From Episyrphus balteatus (Eukaryota > Arthropoda > Insecta > Diptera > Syrphidae), in NCBI RefSeq assembly GCF_945859705.1, contig NC_079134.1, positions 25,205,636-25,269,635 on the forward strand: DNA of 64,000 nucleotides, in the 5' to 3' direction. Made by a program: the position numbers and the translations under genes. This document shows positions 44,201-57,304 of this stretch, one piece after another. The first letter of the stretch is position 1. Every line of letters begins with the position of its first letter. The notes under the pieces are model-generated. The model was not told where the DNA came from. It searched no databases and saw nothing but the letters and a program-made list of their open reading frames with translations.

Positions 44201-47035
44201 ACCACTTTTTTCAAATTTTCGGAAAAAAAATTCAAGGGGTACCACTTGCCAAAAAAAAAAAATGCATTTTAATTCCTTCTAATTCATCAAGTTATACATC
44301 AAAAGAAAGGTCTCTGTAAGATCTATTCATAACTGAAAATCAAAAGTTCCTTGGAAATCTGGTTCTTGATATACTCGTTTTTCCAACTAAACATTTTTTT
44401 TTTACATTCCGAAGACCATATTTTTTGACCAAAGTCTCGAAACAAATTTTGGTTTATAGAAATGACTTCACAGTTTAGAGTGCACAGAGTCTTGGTGATG
44501 GAGGTTAGATTTGAACTCGGAACAAATATTGGCATATAGCCTGAGATGACAGGTTGTTGGTAGGTACTATTATAATTTGGGATCGGGTTTGTAAATAAGG
44601 CAATTCTAATGGGGTATTTAGAGCTAAAGAGTGAAGTGTGACGCTATGTTACTGCTTTTAAATTAATAAATGTTTGAAGTCCATTTGAAATGTGTGAATA
44701 ATACATAACATTCAGAAGATCTGTTTTAGTAACTAAAGGATCTTTTGGAATTATTTTTCAAATATAAAAAGCTTTGTGAGTCCTGAATTAAATTTTTCCA
44801 CTTTATTAAAAAATGGTTTCCTTGTTTCTATATTCTTTTCTTATTTCGTGTTTATATTTCCTTCCAAGTGCTTAGATAGAAGAATTCTATTAGTGCAACG
44901 TTAAAATTTTCAAAATTTTCATATTTCATTATTTCCCTGTCCCTTTTAAACACATTCCAACAAAATCGATTCAAGAATTCACCAAGCGCATTATAGAATA
45001 AATATAAAATTATTGTTAAATCATTTAAGCAGTTTAAACTCTCATTTCATGTTATAACGATATTACAAAATTTAATATTAGGGAATTAAAATTTTTAATT
45101 GAAAATAAATTAATTTATTTTTACATATTAATTTTTTCACAAAAATTTTCTAATAAAAAAAAACTAAAAAAACATGTTTCACAATTTGAAACCAAAATAT
45201 GTTTAATTTGTGTTTTTTTTTTATTTTCAATAATCAAAAACCGAAAAAACAAAAAAAACATGAACAAAATAAATAAATTCTGTAACCAAAAACATGTTAA
45301 ATCCTTTTTTTCAAACTAAAAAAAGAATCAATATAACGTAAGCGATATAAAATTAATTATCATCATCATCACATTTATAAAAAAAAAAATAATAATAATA
45401 CATAAAATTGATATTTTATTCTTACACAAAAGCTGATTTCAAAATAAAACCTCAAACCTTTTTGCTGTGAACATGTGAATAGTGTTCAATTAGCAGGAAC
45501 TAATTCACTAAAAATCCTTTTTATTTTTTTTTTTTTATAATTTTTGTTTTGATGAATTATTAATACATCATAACATGAATGAAATTCCATCTAATGTCCT
45601 TGGTGTCATGTTTGCTCTCTCTATCTGTGTATTATATTATTTTTTTTTTTAAATTTATTTTTTCAATTATATTTCAAATAAAATATGTGCAACCTAATGA
45701 ATAATTTTGAATCCAGTTCACTCAAATATTTTCAAATCCAATTCACTAATTAAAAAAAAAAAAAAAAATAAAAATGCACACAAAAAACACACTCAGTGAC
45801 CTCTTCCTTTTGCCGAAAAATTAGAGTAAAAAAAAATTCAAATATTAATTTAAAATATCCTTTTGAACAATAAAACTTAAATGCATTCAATTATCCTTTA
45901 AACCTCTATACGCTTGCACTTTGATGAGTTTTATTTCATATTTTTTTTTTTTTTTTTGTGGTTTGGCAAGTGTATTGTACAAAAATTCTGCATCGAAATG
46001 TAGATTTTATATAAATCAATTTAAATGAAATAAAAAAAAGGACTGTTTGTATAAAGCACCGCACATTAAATAAAGAATGACAAAAAATTGTCATACCTAA
46101 TCAAAGATCCAAGGATTGGTGAATTGTTTTTCTATTTTTTTTTTCTTCCTTTTTCTGTCATACTTTTCGGGTATATTTCGATTGAGTTTATATTATTTTT
46201 TTTTGTCATATAAAAAATAATATGAAAAGCAGATAGTTTATCGCCAGCAGTTGCAGTATAAACTGTTCAATTTATCGCCAAATGGGATAGTATTTTTATC
46301 CTTATTCAGTGTGTGGCAATCGACAACCCTTTTAAAAATGAAGGCCATACACACACAAATACTGTCAGTCGTTTTTTTTTTCTAAACAACCCAAAGGATT
46401 TCCATTGATTGCAAAACCCCAATCCCTAGTGCCAAAATGATTTATGTGAATTTTATAATTTTATTTAGGGAAACTCTGGTGTATCTCTGTGTGTGTAGAT
46501 CAAGGCAGCAAAAATAATGATAGCATAGTCAAAATGAAAAAAAAAAAAAAAATAATAATATATATAGGAAAAGTAGGTAGACGATGGAAAAAGTAGGATA
46601 GGATGACTAAACTTTTGAACATAAAAATGGAAAAAATATTTTCCACATTTGGGCAGACAATTTTAGTGGACAGTTGGTGAGAGGTTTTAATATGTAGGTT
46701 TTATTTTCGAGGTTCAGTTTTTTTTTTTTTTTTTTTCATTTCATTTTTGTATCTAAGGTATATGAGAGTGTTTATGAAAGGGTCTGGGTTTATTTTATGA
46801 ATAAATTTTAAGAGTTTTATGAAAGGAAAAATATCACACAGGGTCACTTTTCTTTGAGGGAGAATTTTTTGACAAAGTCCAAGTTTTGCCAGTAAAATAA
46901 TTCTTTTTGTTGGGGGCTTTGAAAGTGAAGGACACAATTTATACTTGGTATACAGTTAATGAATGGAGGTAAAGGTCATTATTTAATATACAGTATGTAT
47001 TGAAAAATTATAAGAGAACAGAAAATAATTAGAAT
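44201..47035. other. AT-rich intergenic sequence, no gene seen
   Basis: Very AT-rich with many homopolymer runs (about 45522-45536, 45752-45768, 45941-45957, 46538-46552, 46720-46738). The only long open frames are short and lysine- or phenylalanine-rich. No transposon ends were paired. Confidence 0.45.
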
Positions 47036-47149
47036 TGATTTGAAAGTAAAAATTCAATTTTGTTCCACATACGCCCGAGTGTACTTATATTAATAACTTT
47101 TTTGTATGTATGGTTTAAAATTGATAGTTAGATACGAGATACATAAAAA

Positions 47150-47345
47150 CAATCTCACGAAAGGGACACATTTAGATCACGCTCGGGGCACATTCGGGTC
47201 CCATTTGGGACACATTCGGGACAAATTCGGGACGCTTTGGTTGGATCGAGACAAGAAAAAAATCGTATATGAGGGGGGTATAATCCCCCCCGTTCAGCCG
47301 GTAGGGGCAATTTTCTAAAAAAATTACTTAATTTGGAAAAAAAAT
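47150..47345. repeat. Short 'cacattcgggac' repeats and a G-run/C-run palindrome
   Basis: About five imperfect units of the cacattcgggac type lie between 47180 and 47235. They are followed by ggggggtataatcccccc (about 47273-47290), a self-complementary stretch. A related 'gaggggggtctatctctccc' occurs at 55857, followed by the same 'ggggca.tttttctaaaaaaa' tail, so this belongs to an interspersed repeat. Confidence 0.55.
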
Positions 47346-47989
47346 TATTAAAAATTAACGGTTACACTTACAACGACTTTCTTTGTTTTTTTGTATAGCC
47401 AAAAATCTTGTTTTTTATCTTGTGTTTGAATAAAGCTGATTAACGACGCAGTTTTTCAATAATTAATTTTCAAAATTAAAATTTCGAAAAAAAAAATTAA
47501 AAAAAAAAATAGTTTGAAGTAATTTTTTTCAAAATTTTATGTTATTAAGTACTGTTTCAGTTTTCAAAATACAATGCTCTTATTTGTTTTTAAACAAAAA
47601 CAGAAAACTGTATCCAAAAATGTCTTGTCGTTTTCGAGAAATTAATAAAAAACCATAAATACCTTTTTCTAAGAAACCGCATTATTTTTTGTTTTTACCA
47701 GACTGGACTTGCTGGTAAATTAATTTATGAAACATTCATTTTTCGTCTCTAATTGTTTAACATTAAGACAATAAGGACACAATAAAGTAATTGGATACAC
47801 CCAGAATTTTTTTCATTGATAACACCTCAAGACTGACCTGTGAATGTTTCTTACTGTTTCTGAAGCGCCCTCCGTCATGGTTTCTAGCTGTAAGGGCCTT
47901 AAGGCAATACAATCACATTTTTTTAAAGATCGAACAATTATTGAGTATGCAGTTGATAGTATCAAAAGTATTTTTTAAATCATATTTTT

Positions 47990-48480
47990 AGATTTTTTTA
48001 GGTTTCAAGTTATGCATTCGTACAAAAAAAAAGTTGAGATAACAATCAGACATTATGATGATAGAGAATGCGAAAAAAGTGGGTCCGAAGGTCCTTCTGA
48101 CTTTATACGAAGCTACAGCCTAAACGGATCGACCTATTGATGTCAAAGTTGGTATGTAGCGTTATTTGGCGACTCTCCATCAGAGGGATTTTTGGAATTA
48201 ATTTTTTTGGACCAAAAATAGCAGGTACTTGTCATATATGTACCAATTTTAGTATAGTTGAAATTTTTCGAAAACGGCTCCAAAAGATTTTGTTAAAAAA
48301 AAAATTCAAATGTAAGTTTTTAGACAAGGTCTATCTTTATTTTTTTAAATCATTTAATGGTACCTGCCATAGAACCCTTTTTTTTTTAATCCTTTAATCC
48401 GACTTTCTCCGAAACTACTAATTCGATTTCGAAATATAAGCCATAAATAAAATTTTGAAAAAAAAAATAAATTTTTGGAT
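47990..48480 (+). repeat. Dispersed repeat Y, diverged plus-strand fragment
   Basis: 'gagaatgcgaaaaaagtggg' (48063) and 'ggtacctgccatagaac' (48359) are in the order seen in copy 1 (1195-1215 and 1505-1520). Truncated and diverged. Confidence 0.5.
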
Positions 48481-48989
48481 TTTTGAAAAAAGGGTTGGGG
48501 CCAAATTCTGCCGGGGTCAAAATTCTTTTTTCAAAATTCTGCTTTCAAAATTCTGCTTTCAGAATTCTGGTTTACAAAATTCTGCTTTCAAAATTTTGCA
48601 TTTCAAAATTCGGTTTTTCAAAATTCTGCTTTTTATAATTCTGCTTTACAAAATTCTGCAAAAAATAACCCATTTTTTAATTTTTTGCAGAATTTTTAAA
48701 AGTCATCTAGTCGATGTTTATTTGATTACTTACTCAGTCTGTCAAATTTTTGTATTTTCACGTTCACTGTTTGTTTGATAAATCCATAAATTAAAAAATA
48801 TTACGAATTAAAAAATATTACATAATTTCGAAAAATACATAATTAGAAATTTATTAATTCATCAAATAAAAGTGAATGTTTGAAAAATTGATAAAGAAGG
48901 GAATATTTTGTATCTTTCTATTTAATTTCTAATAGTTTTCAATGGTTTCTAGACATGAATTATAAAAAAGTCAGTCTATGCATTATAAA

Positions 48990-50085
<1,096 letters not shown>

Positions 50086-50327
50086 AAGTAAAAATATTTG
50101 CGATAGTTACACAACAAACAGTATGTAATAGCATGTAAGCCACATGCTATGAAAAAAAAAAAAAACAGAATTAGCAGAGTTTTTTTGTTCAAAAATATGC
50201 TGGCAGGATTTTGAAAAGCAGAATTTTGAAAGACAGAATAGAAAAAAAGCAGAATTTTCAAAAACAGAATTTTCGTAAAAAAAAGCAGAATTTTGAAAAA
50301 CTGAATTTTGAAGCCAGAATTTTGACC

Positions 50328-51300
50328 CGATCGATCGCGATCAATTGAAAAAAGTTTGAAAATTTTTTTTGGAAAAATCTGATTTTTGAAAACAGGATAT
50401 TAAGTTTTTTGAAATTTTGGTTTAAGATGTTCATCAGTGATTTTTTCAAAATGGCATAACAATTTTATTTTAAAACTTTTTTCCAAAAAATTTTATTTAT
50501 AAAAAAACTATTTGACGATTTAGAATTTTTTTTTTCTAAAAATGCATCTTAATAAAACAAATAAAATTGCATTCTTGTTTTGGAGGGCAGTTCGATTTAA
50601 TTTTATTCCTTTGAAAAACAATTTTTATGTGTTTTATTTTTTAATTTTTTTTGTTTTTTTTTTATACCAACAATTCCACTATGCATACATCGTGCATTTT
50701 ATTTATTTTAGTGCTCTGAATGTTCTGTTTGTCAAAAAAAAAAAACTTCACATAAAACTTTAATGAAATATATTTTTCATTCATACTGTACGTAGGAACC
50801 ACATGAAAATAGTGTGAATGTGAATAGTACTTATAGTAGTTATAAGAACATATAGAATTCATCAATCTACACCAAAATACACACACACGTACGTGTTTTA
50901 GCTTCTACATATCTTCCACATACAAAAACAGTCAGATGCCATTAATTTCAATGGCGATCCTCATACATTTTTATTACAAAAAAAAAAATGAAATAGCTTT
51001 TCATCAGAATGTAACATTTTGATAAGCAATAATCCTTAAAAGGGATCAATTCTTTACCCCCCCATTTCACTTCATATATTTGACAGAAATGAAAGATACT
51101 TCAATCGTATGCCAAATGGACGATGAACAAGAGAAGGGTAAGAAGCACTATGACTATGATGATGATGATGAAAAAGTACCCGTTGTTGTCTGCCAGTCAA
51201 CATAATATTTCTCTCTCCACCCTTTGTCCAATTCTTGGTCAAAACCAAACTCACCTCACTTTCTCCATAAAATAGAACAGATGAAAAAAAAAAATAGAAG
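50328..51300. other. AT-rich intergenic sequence, no gene supported
   Basis: Poly-A/T tracts; a GATGAT run at about 51156-51170. On the minus strand gag|gtgagtttgg near 51254 resembles a splice donor but no exon could be built around it. Confidence 0.35.
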
Positions 51301-51315
51301 ATAGATGATTGTACG

Positions 51316-51354
51316 TATATAAAGAGAGACCAATCATCTAGGTTGGTCAGTCAG
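51316..51354 (+). promoter_or_regulatory. Possible Pol II core promoter (TATA box + initiator)
   Basis: TATATAAAG at 51316-51324 is followed by the initiator TCAGTC at 51347-51352, whose A (+1) is at 51349, putting the TATA start at -33. TCAKTY is the insect initiator consensus. A second overlapping TCAGTT follows at 51351. Spacing is near the canonical -31/-30. The next ATG (51481) opens a Phe-rich frame that is not convincing, so any transcript would have its coding start beyond an intron or be non-coding. Confidence 0.35.
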
Positions 51355-51359
51355 TTGGT

Positions 51360-53090
51360 CAATCATTCCTAACTATTGAGTCCTTAAGTTCCTTCAGTTT
51401 GATCGTCATCATCATCATCATCAGCTTCTGGGGACAAAATTATATTTTCCTGTCCCAATATTTTCATCTTTCATCTTTCAATGGTTTCTGGTCTCTTTTT
51501 TTTTTTTTTCTTCTTCATCAGTCATTGTAGGTATTTTTTTTTTTACTTGAAAAATATTTCTATCTTTTCTTCTACTTTGCCCAAACTGGCTCCATTATAC
51601 CCATCTGCCTGTAGAGTTCGGGTTTTTTTTTTTTTTTTTGGTCACTTCACAGTTACTACTACAATGCCATACAATAACGAACCTATACCATAAGTAGTTA
51701 CCAATCCAACGGTATGGCTAGGGTTACGAAACGATACGATTCGATTCGACTCAATGACGCTCATGATTATTATGACAAGCACCAGGCTAAGAGGAGAAAG
51801 GGTTTTTTTTTTTTTGGGGTAGTATAGTTTTGTGGGGACGAACGTGCGAAGTGAAGGAAGAAATTGGGGATCATGGAACAACATGATGATGATTATAGTC
51901 ATTGAAAGGAGAGAGAGACTCATAATATCAAAATGACATAAATGAATGAATGATGCCTTTGATGAAAGGATTTTCATCATTGTGAAGCTAATAAATTGAA
52001 GGCAAATCTTTTGAAGGTGAGGTAAAGACCTAGAATTGGATATGGATATTGCAGACCGAAAAAGGGTTTTGATATACTTTATATAGCATGCATGCATGTA
52101 AGGGTTATAGATTGAGAATGATCAAAAGAGGATGACATTTCATAGGGGAGTAATCGGTTTTAAATGGAAATTTTCTATCAATTTTTGCTATTTTTTCGAG
52201 ATACGATAGCATTCGTCTTGGTAATTTTTATTTTAACCTTTTTCACTGATGGATAGAGTTTTGCAAAATTGCAATCAGAATGTAAGAAAAGTCATTGGAA
52301 TCGTGTTTTTTTTTCTGAGTTTTGAACAACGGAAATGGTCTTTCAACATCGTATCACAATAAAGGGAGAACTACATTTATTTATTTTAATTATATGTATA
52401 ATAATCTGAGGGGCACTAAAGTGGTGATATGAACTTGTGCAAATAGATATTCAAGTACATTATTACTTTTGTCCTGTTAAAAGAGGATGATAGTGCTGAA
52501 TCAGGTAGAAAAGTCACTTAATCACAATGCCTCGATTTATTTCAATTTTTATCCGGGATAATCAAATATTGACAGGAAACATGTATTAAGAATAAATTAG
52601 ACTAGGTATATATTCAAAACTAAGGTTATATTCCACATGATATTCCACGCTAGTGACTTCAACCATCTTTCTGACGGTGAATATAGACTTTAAGAATGCA
52701 AGCGGTCCACAAAAAAAGCAACAGTTAAACTGTCTGTAAATTAAATTATCGTATCCAGAAACGAAGATTTATCTTGTAACTCAAGTTATGATGAAAAACA
52801 AAGCTAAAGCTTTTTATTTAACTTTATATTTCTTTATAACTTGATTTTATAATTTTATATTAATGGTTTTAATCTCCATTACAAGTATGCAATTAAATTG
52901 TATATCAAAGATTTTGGCAAAAAAGTAGCTAGGTATCCGTATTTTGATTTATAAAAATTTCAAACATTAAAAAAAAATTATTTTTCAGTCAACTTTCAAG
53001 AAAATTCATAAATTCATGTAAAAAAGTGTTTTAAAAAAAAAAATAATTTTCTTAGTTTACGTAAGGTTACTAAAATGCTTTTGTAGACAA
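51360..53090. other. Intergenic sequence, less repetitive, no gene supported
   Basis: Contains ATC and GAT microsatellite stretches (51407-51424, 51883-51896), purine-rich runs and T tracts. No transposon termini were recognised, so this is a candidate for single-copy host DNA. No exon could be defended. Confidence 0.35.
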
Positions 53091-53129
53091 ATTCAATTAG
53101 TAGTTTTCAAATAAAGCCTTTTTTAATGA

Positions 53130-54460
53130 ATTTAATGATTTTTTTCGAAAATCATTATTAACGGTTCCTGCTTATAGAGCCGATTTTCTCTGAAACTACT
53201 AATTCGATTTAACTGAATTTTTTTGTACCAAAGCATTTACATATGTATATAATTTTAATATAAACCAAAAATAAAATTTAAAAAATATCGACTTTTGGAT
53301 TTAATCCTTTTTTTTTTTTTTTTGAAAATCAAAAAAAGCAAAAAGAGTATATAAAAAAAAAACATGTGTGCAATTCACACGTGGTTGAAGTGAAACCTTA
53401 AAAATCATTTAAAAAAAAATCGAAAAAATATAACTTTTTTTTATTCCATCACTTTTTTTATATGACAACCTGCCATAAATTTTATACCATCTGAAAGCTT
53501 ATTGTTTCAGCTCAAAATATTTATATCGACCATGTCTATGTGTATAGAACATCTACAAAAAGAGCTAGAATTTTTTTTAACCCAATTAGTTTTCATAAAA
53601 AAAGCAAAACAATCAATCTCTTTTCTCTTCTAATGCCATTAAATCCATTTTTTAAAAGATAACCTATAATAAATTTTATATTAATATTATTTCACCTTTT
53701 ATATGACGCTTCAATCATATTTCTACCATGCCTACAAAAAAAGTAAGAATTTTTTAAAGCCAACCATGTCGAAATTTCAAACTGAGATTACGGTACTTTC
53801 TCTACTGCTGGCTGGTCATCGGCAATAAATCTTCACAGGTGTTTTGAGGTATTATTCAAGTTTTTCAATTAAAGATTATATAACTTGTAGAGCACGTACT
53901 GTTATGTGTGATATATTAAATAAAAGGTAATGTTATCAGCATGCGTATTAAAGTTAAATAAATTTGTTATGTGATCTAGATCAAAAGATATAACGTGTTT
54001 AGCAAAAGAACATCTTTTCACCGTTATCTCTGACTTTTGAATATAAAATTAATTGAAATTTTGCACAATCATAATTTATTTAATTACCTATCTACTGTAT
54101 AAATTTTATTCATCTATCTATTAAAACAAAAAAGTTATGATCAATTGATTTTTCGTGTCGCTTTTTCGTTTCATCTTGTTTCAAATCACTACTATACTAA
54201 AAAAGTTTTCACTTCAATAAACAAAAGTACAAAATAACAAAAACAAAATTTATTGATGTGACATTTAAAAATATATAAATTATTTGAAAGACTAGAAATT
54301 TTTTTGAACTTTTTTCACTTTGTGTTTCTATGTAGTTCTGGCTTGACATTGAAATTTTGGTTTTTATGTGTTGATTAATAATAGCTATACCTAGACTAGC
54401 ATAGGTACCAATTTTATTTTAATCTTTATTAACACAGTCGTGCATTTCATTTTTATTGTA
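53130..54460. repeat. Composite of repeat Y and repeat X fragments
   Basis: 'tattaacggttcctgcttat' (53157) and 'cacagtcgtgcatttcattt' (54435) are diverged Y landmarks. Between about 53440 and 54110 lies an antisense X fragment: 'ccaaccatgtcgaaatttca' (53760) is the reverse complement of sequence at about 30440-30460 and 43697-43717, and 'tgttatgtgtgatatatt' (53910) mirrors 'atatcacacataac' at 30298. Probably an X insertion into a Y copy. Confidence 0.45.
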
Positions 54461-56160
54461 CCAATAGTACTTAAATATTTGAAATTTAAAAGTTATTGAT
54501 TTTATTTCTTAAATGTTTATATATATTGTGTAAATGCGCTTTTCATGCAATGCCAAACCTTTAAAAAAAAATATGTCACAGCCGTTACATTTTTCAATTA
54601 TTATAAATACACACTTTTTTTTATAAATTTCCTTCAAATACATTTATGCTTAATGGAAACGTTATAAAATCTTCTTTCATATTGAATAGGTAGATACGAT
54701 ATCCACGACTTTTCATTCAATAATCTACAATATGGCTTATAAAGTCACGGAAGCAGACTTAATCGATTTTCTAATGTCACACCCTTTACATACATGTAAT
54801 CTTAAATTTTGTTGACACAGGTCAAAAAAAAGTTGTTAACAAAAATATGTTAACAATTAAATACACAAGGTGTTAAAGCTATTAAAGACCTTATTTAGTG
54901 AAGAGTACACAAACAAAAAATTAAATAACTTTGTCACACCCGTTACAATTGAGAATTTTTATGGATTCAGTCCTACTCAGTGGTCTAATTAAATTGAATT
55001 AAAAACCTCTAAATTCTGTATTAGAAGAAATTTGTCTCTAGCTGCAGTTAGTATAGGTTCTAAGTCGGAGTAGAAGAAACCAAGCAAAGATTTCCCAAAA
55101 TGTCACTGATAAGATGCTCTTACGCATTATAGCTTTTGAATTTGAGAACAGAAATTGTAAGAATTCTATTTTTGAAGAGCTTGATATGGTAAGACCCAAA
55201 AATATTTTCTTGAGAAATACAACCTAGAACAACAATCACGGTGTTACAAAAATGAGGTTTTAAAATATACGCGGGCGGAGACCTATCAGGTTTTGTAGAG
55301 CTAGTCGCACTGAATACGAAACGGTATATGAAAATCCCCTAACACCCCCAAAATCTGGAGTTACGGGCAAAAAACGGGTTTTTGACCCTTCACCCATTGA
55401 AAAAATTCTAGCTTCGACAATTTTTTACCCATTTTCGATTTTTTTACAGTTTCTGATAGAAGATAAATATACCTTTTCAACAATGTATAAAACATGTAAC
55501 TCGGTTAAACCACTTAGAATTTATAAGCTGTCAAAGTTCAAAAATTCAATTTTTTTTTTGTCATTTGCCCAACTTCGGCATCAATTTAAAGTATATGTTT
55601 TCAAAACAACATGCTATTTAAAAAATATATTGTAAGACCTTATCTATTTCCCAATAAATCGAGGTATTTTTTATGAAAATCACTTCAAAATTGGCTTAGA
55701 AAAAAAAATTTTTCAATTTCAACCCAGATACAGAAATTCGAACTTTTAGGTATAGAACAAAAATGTTGTTTCGGCACGTAGTAGGATAACTTGGGCGCCA
55801 GGATTTGATAACGGGTTTTTGTAGAGGAGCTCAATACAAACATTTTATTTTTTGGGAGGGGGGTCTATCTCTCCCCGTTTAGGTGGGAGGGGCATTTTTC
55901 TAAAAAAAATTTATCAAAATAAAAAAAAATTATTAAAAAAAGAGTGTGTGTACACATGTACACGCGACTGAAGTTATACTTCTCATTCAGTATATGTAAA
56001 TGAATTTCATTTGATATTTTTAATTTCTATTATTAAATTAATTAATCCACACTTCGTTTTTTTACATTTTTATCAAGTGAACAATAAATTAATTCTTTCA
56101 TCCTCCTTGCGTCCATGTAGTTTTCAATTTATTCTGTGAAATTTACTTATGTTGTAATAT
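54461..56160. other. AT-rich intergenic with short dispersed motifs
   Basis: The motif gtcaca(c/g)cc.ttaca occurs three times (54574, 54776, 54935). A G-run segment at 55853-55895 with 'gggggtctatctctccccgt' is a second member of the repeat at 47265-47320. No gene. Confidence 0.35.
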
Positions 56161-56168
56161 GGAACTTG

Positions 56169-57107
56169 CAGGGTTGCTACAAAGCTCAAAAGTGAGCTGA
56201 GCTCAGCTCACAGCTCAGCTTAAATTTTGAGCTAGCTCACTTTTGAGCTATGTACCATAGCTCAGCTCATTTGAGCTGAAAGTGAGCTGAGCTGATGGTT
56301 GAGCTGAGCTGAGCTGTTGGGTGAGCTAAGGTAAAGTGATCTTATAGCTGTGATGGGTGAGAGGATACATTGATTTTTATTTGGAAAATATAATGAAATA
56401 TGAAGATATTTTAAACTTTTATAAAACACCATAGCTTAAGATGTTTGGTTCTAGTTATTAATGGAATTATTTTAACACATGGATATTTTTATAAATAAAA
56501 CAGATAATTTTTCGTGATCTTTTCTCTTGGTTTTTTTAATAGTAAATATATTTCTATTTTTTTAGTAAAATATTTCTTTTTATATCATAAAAAAAATTTC
56601 GGTACAATCCGGTTTTTCGACTTTTTTCAAAATTCCGAGAAAATCGCGTTTGAAAGTTGGGGTAAATTTTTTTTTCGAAAAATCCCCGAATCTTTGAACG
56701 CTCCTGGAAGCTAAACCGCTTGAGAGCAATTTTTGGGAGTGATGCCAAATGATAGCTTGTGTCATGGGCCTACGCTTTGCACATTGTCAGATTTTTAAAA
56801 AATCGCCTTCCATATTAAACCGCCACATCATGCCTATTTTTTCAGAATCGTGCCTATTTTTTTTTTTACTTTTAAATTCTCCCGGTTTGAGAACGCGTGG
56901 ACCTACAGGGATGGGAGTTGTACCCAAATGTAGGTTAGAGTCCCGCTACCTTTTGGCATCTAAAAATTTTTTTTTCATTTTTTTCAAAATTCCGAGATAT
57001 AGGCGTTGGAAGTTGGGGCGCTCACTTTCAGCTCAGCTCAAATGAGCTAAGCTATGGTACCTAGCTCAAATTGAGCTGAGCTGAAATGTGAGCTTTTTGC
57101 AACACTT
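56169..57107. mobile_element. GAGCT-rich hAT-like MITE
   Basis: The left end CAGGGTTGCTACAAAGCTCA and the reverse complement of the right end (AAGTGTTGCAAAAAGCTCA) are related termini. Flanks GGAACTTG (56161-56168) and GCAACTTG (57108-57115) match at 7 of 8, consistent with a hAT 8-bp duplication. Both ends carry dense GAGCT/AGCTC boxes (56186-56335 and 57020-57094), far above expectation and likely transposase-binding sites. The interior has a repeated segment 'caaaattccgaga' (56628, 56987) and no transposase. Confidence 0.75.
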
Positions 57108-57108
57108 G

Positions 57109-57304
57109 CAACTTGCCACATGGAAATTACCACATGCAACTTGCCACATGCAACTTGCCACATGCAGCTTGCCACATGCAACTTGCCACACGCAACTTGC
57201 CACATGCAACTTGCCACATGCAACTTGCCACATGCAGCTTGCCACATGCAACTTGCCACACGCAACTTGCCACATACAACTTGCCACATGCAACTTGCCA
57301 CATG
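57109..57304 (+). repeat. 14-bp minisatellite, 14 units, with 5-unit higher-order pattern
   Basis: The unit CAACTTGCCACATG is repeated 14 times in register. Variant units occur in a 5-unit (70-bp) cycle: the CAGCTTG variant is at units 5 and 10, and the CACACG variant at units 6 and 11. Unit 2 is the most diverged (GAAATTACCACATG). Open frames through it in several phases are periodicity artefacts. The array starts within the right duplication of the adjoining hAT MITE. Confidence 0.95.
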
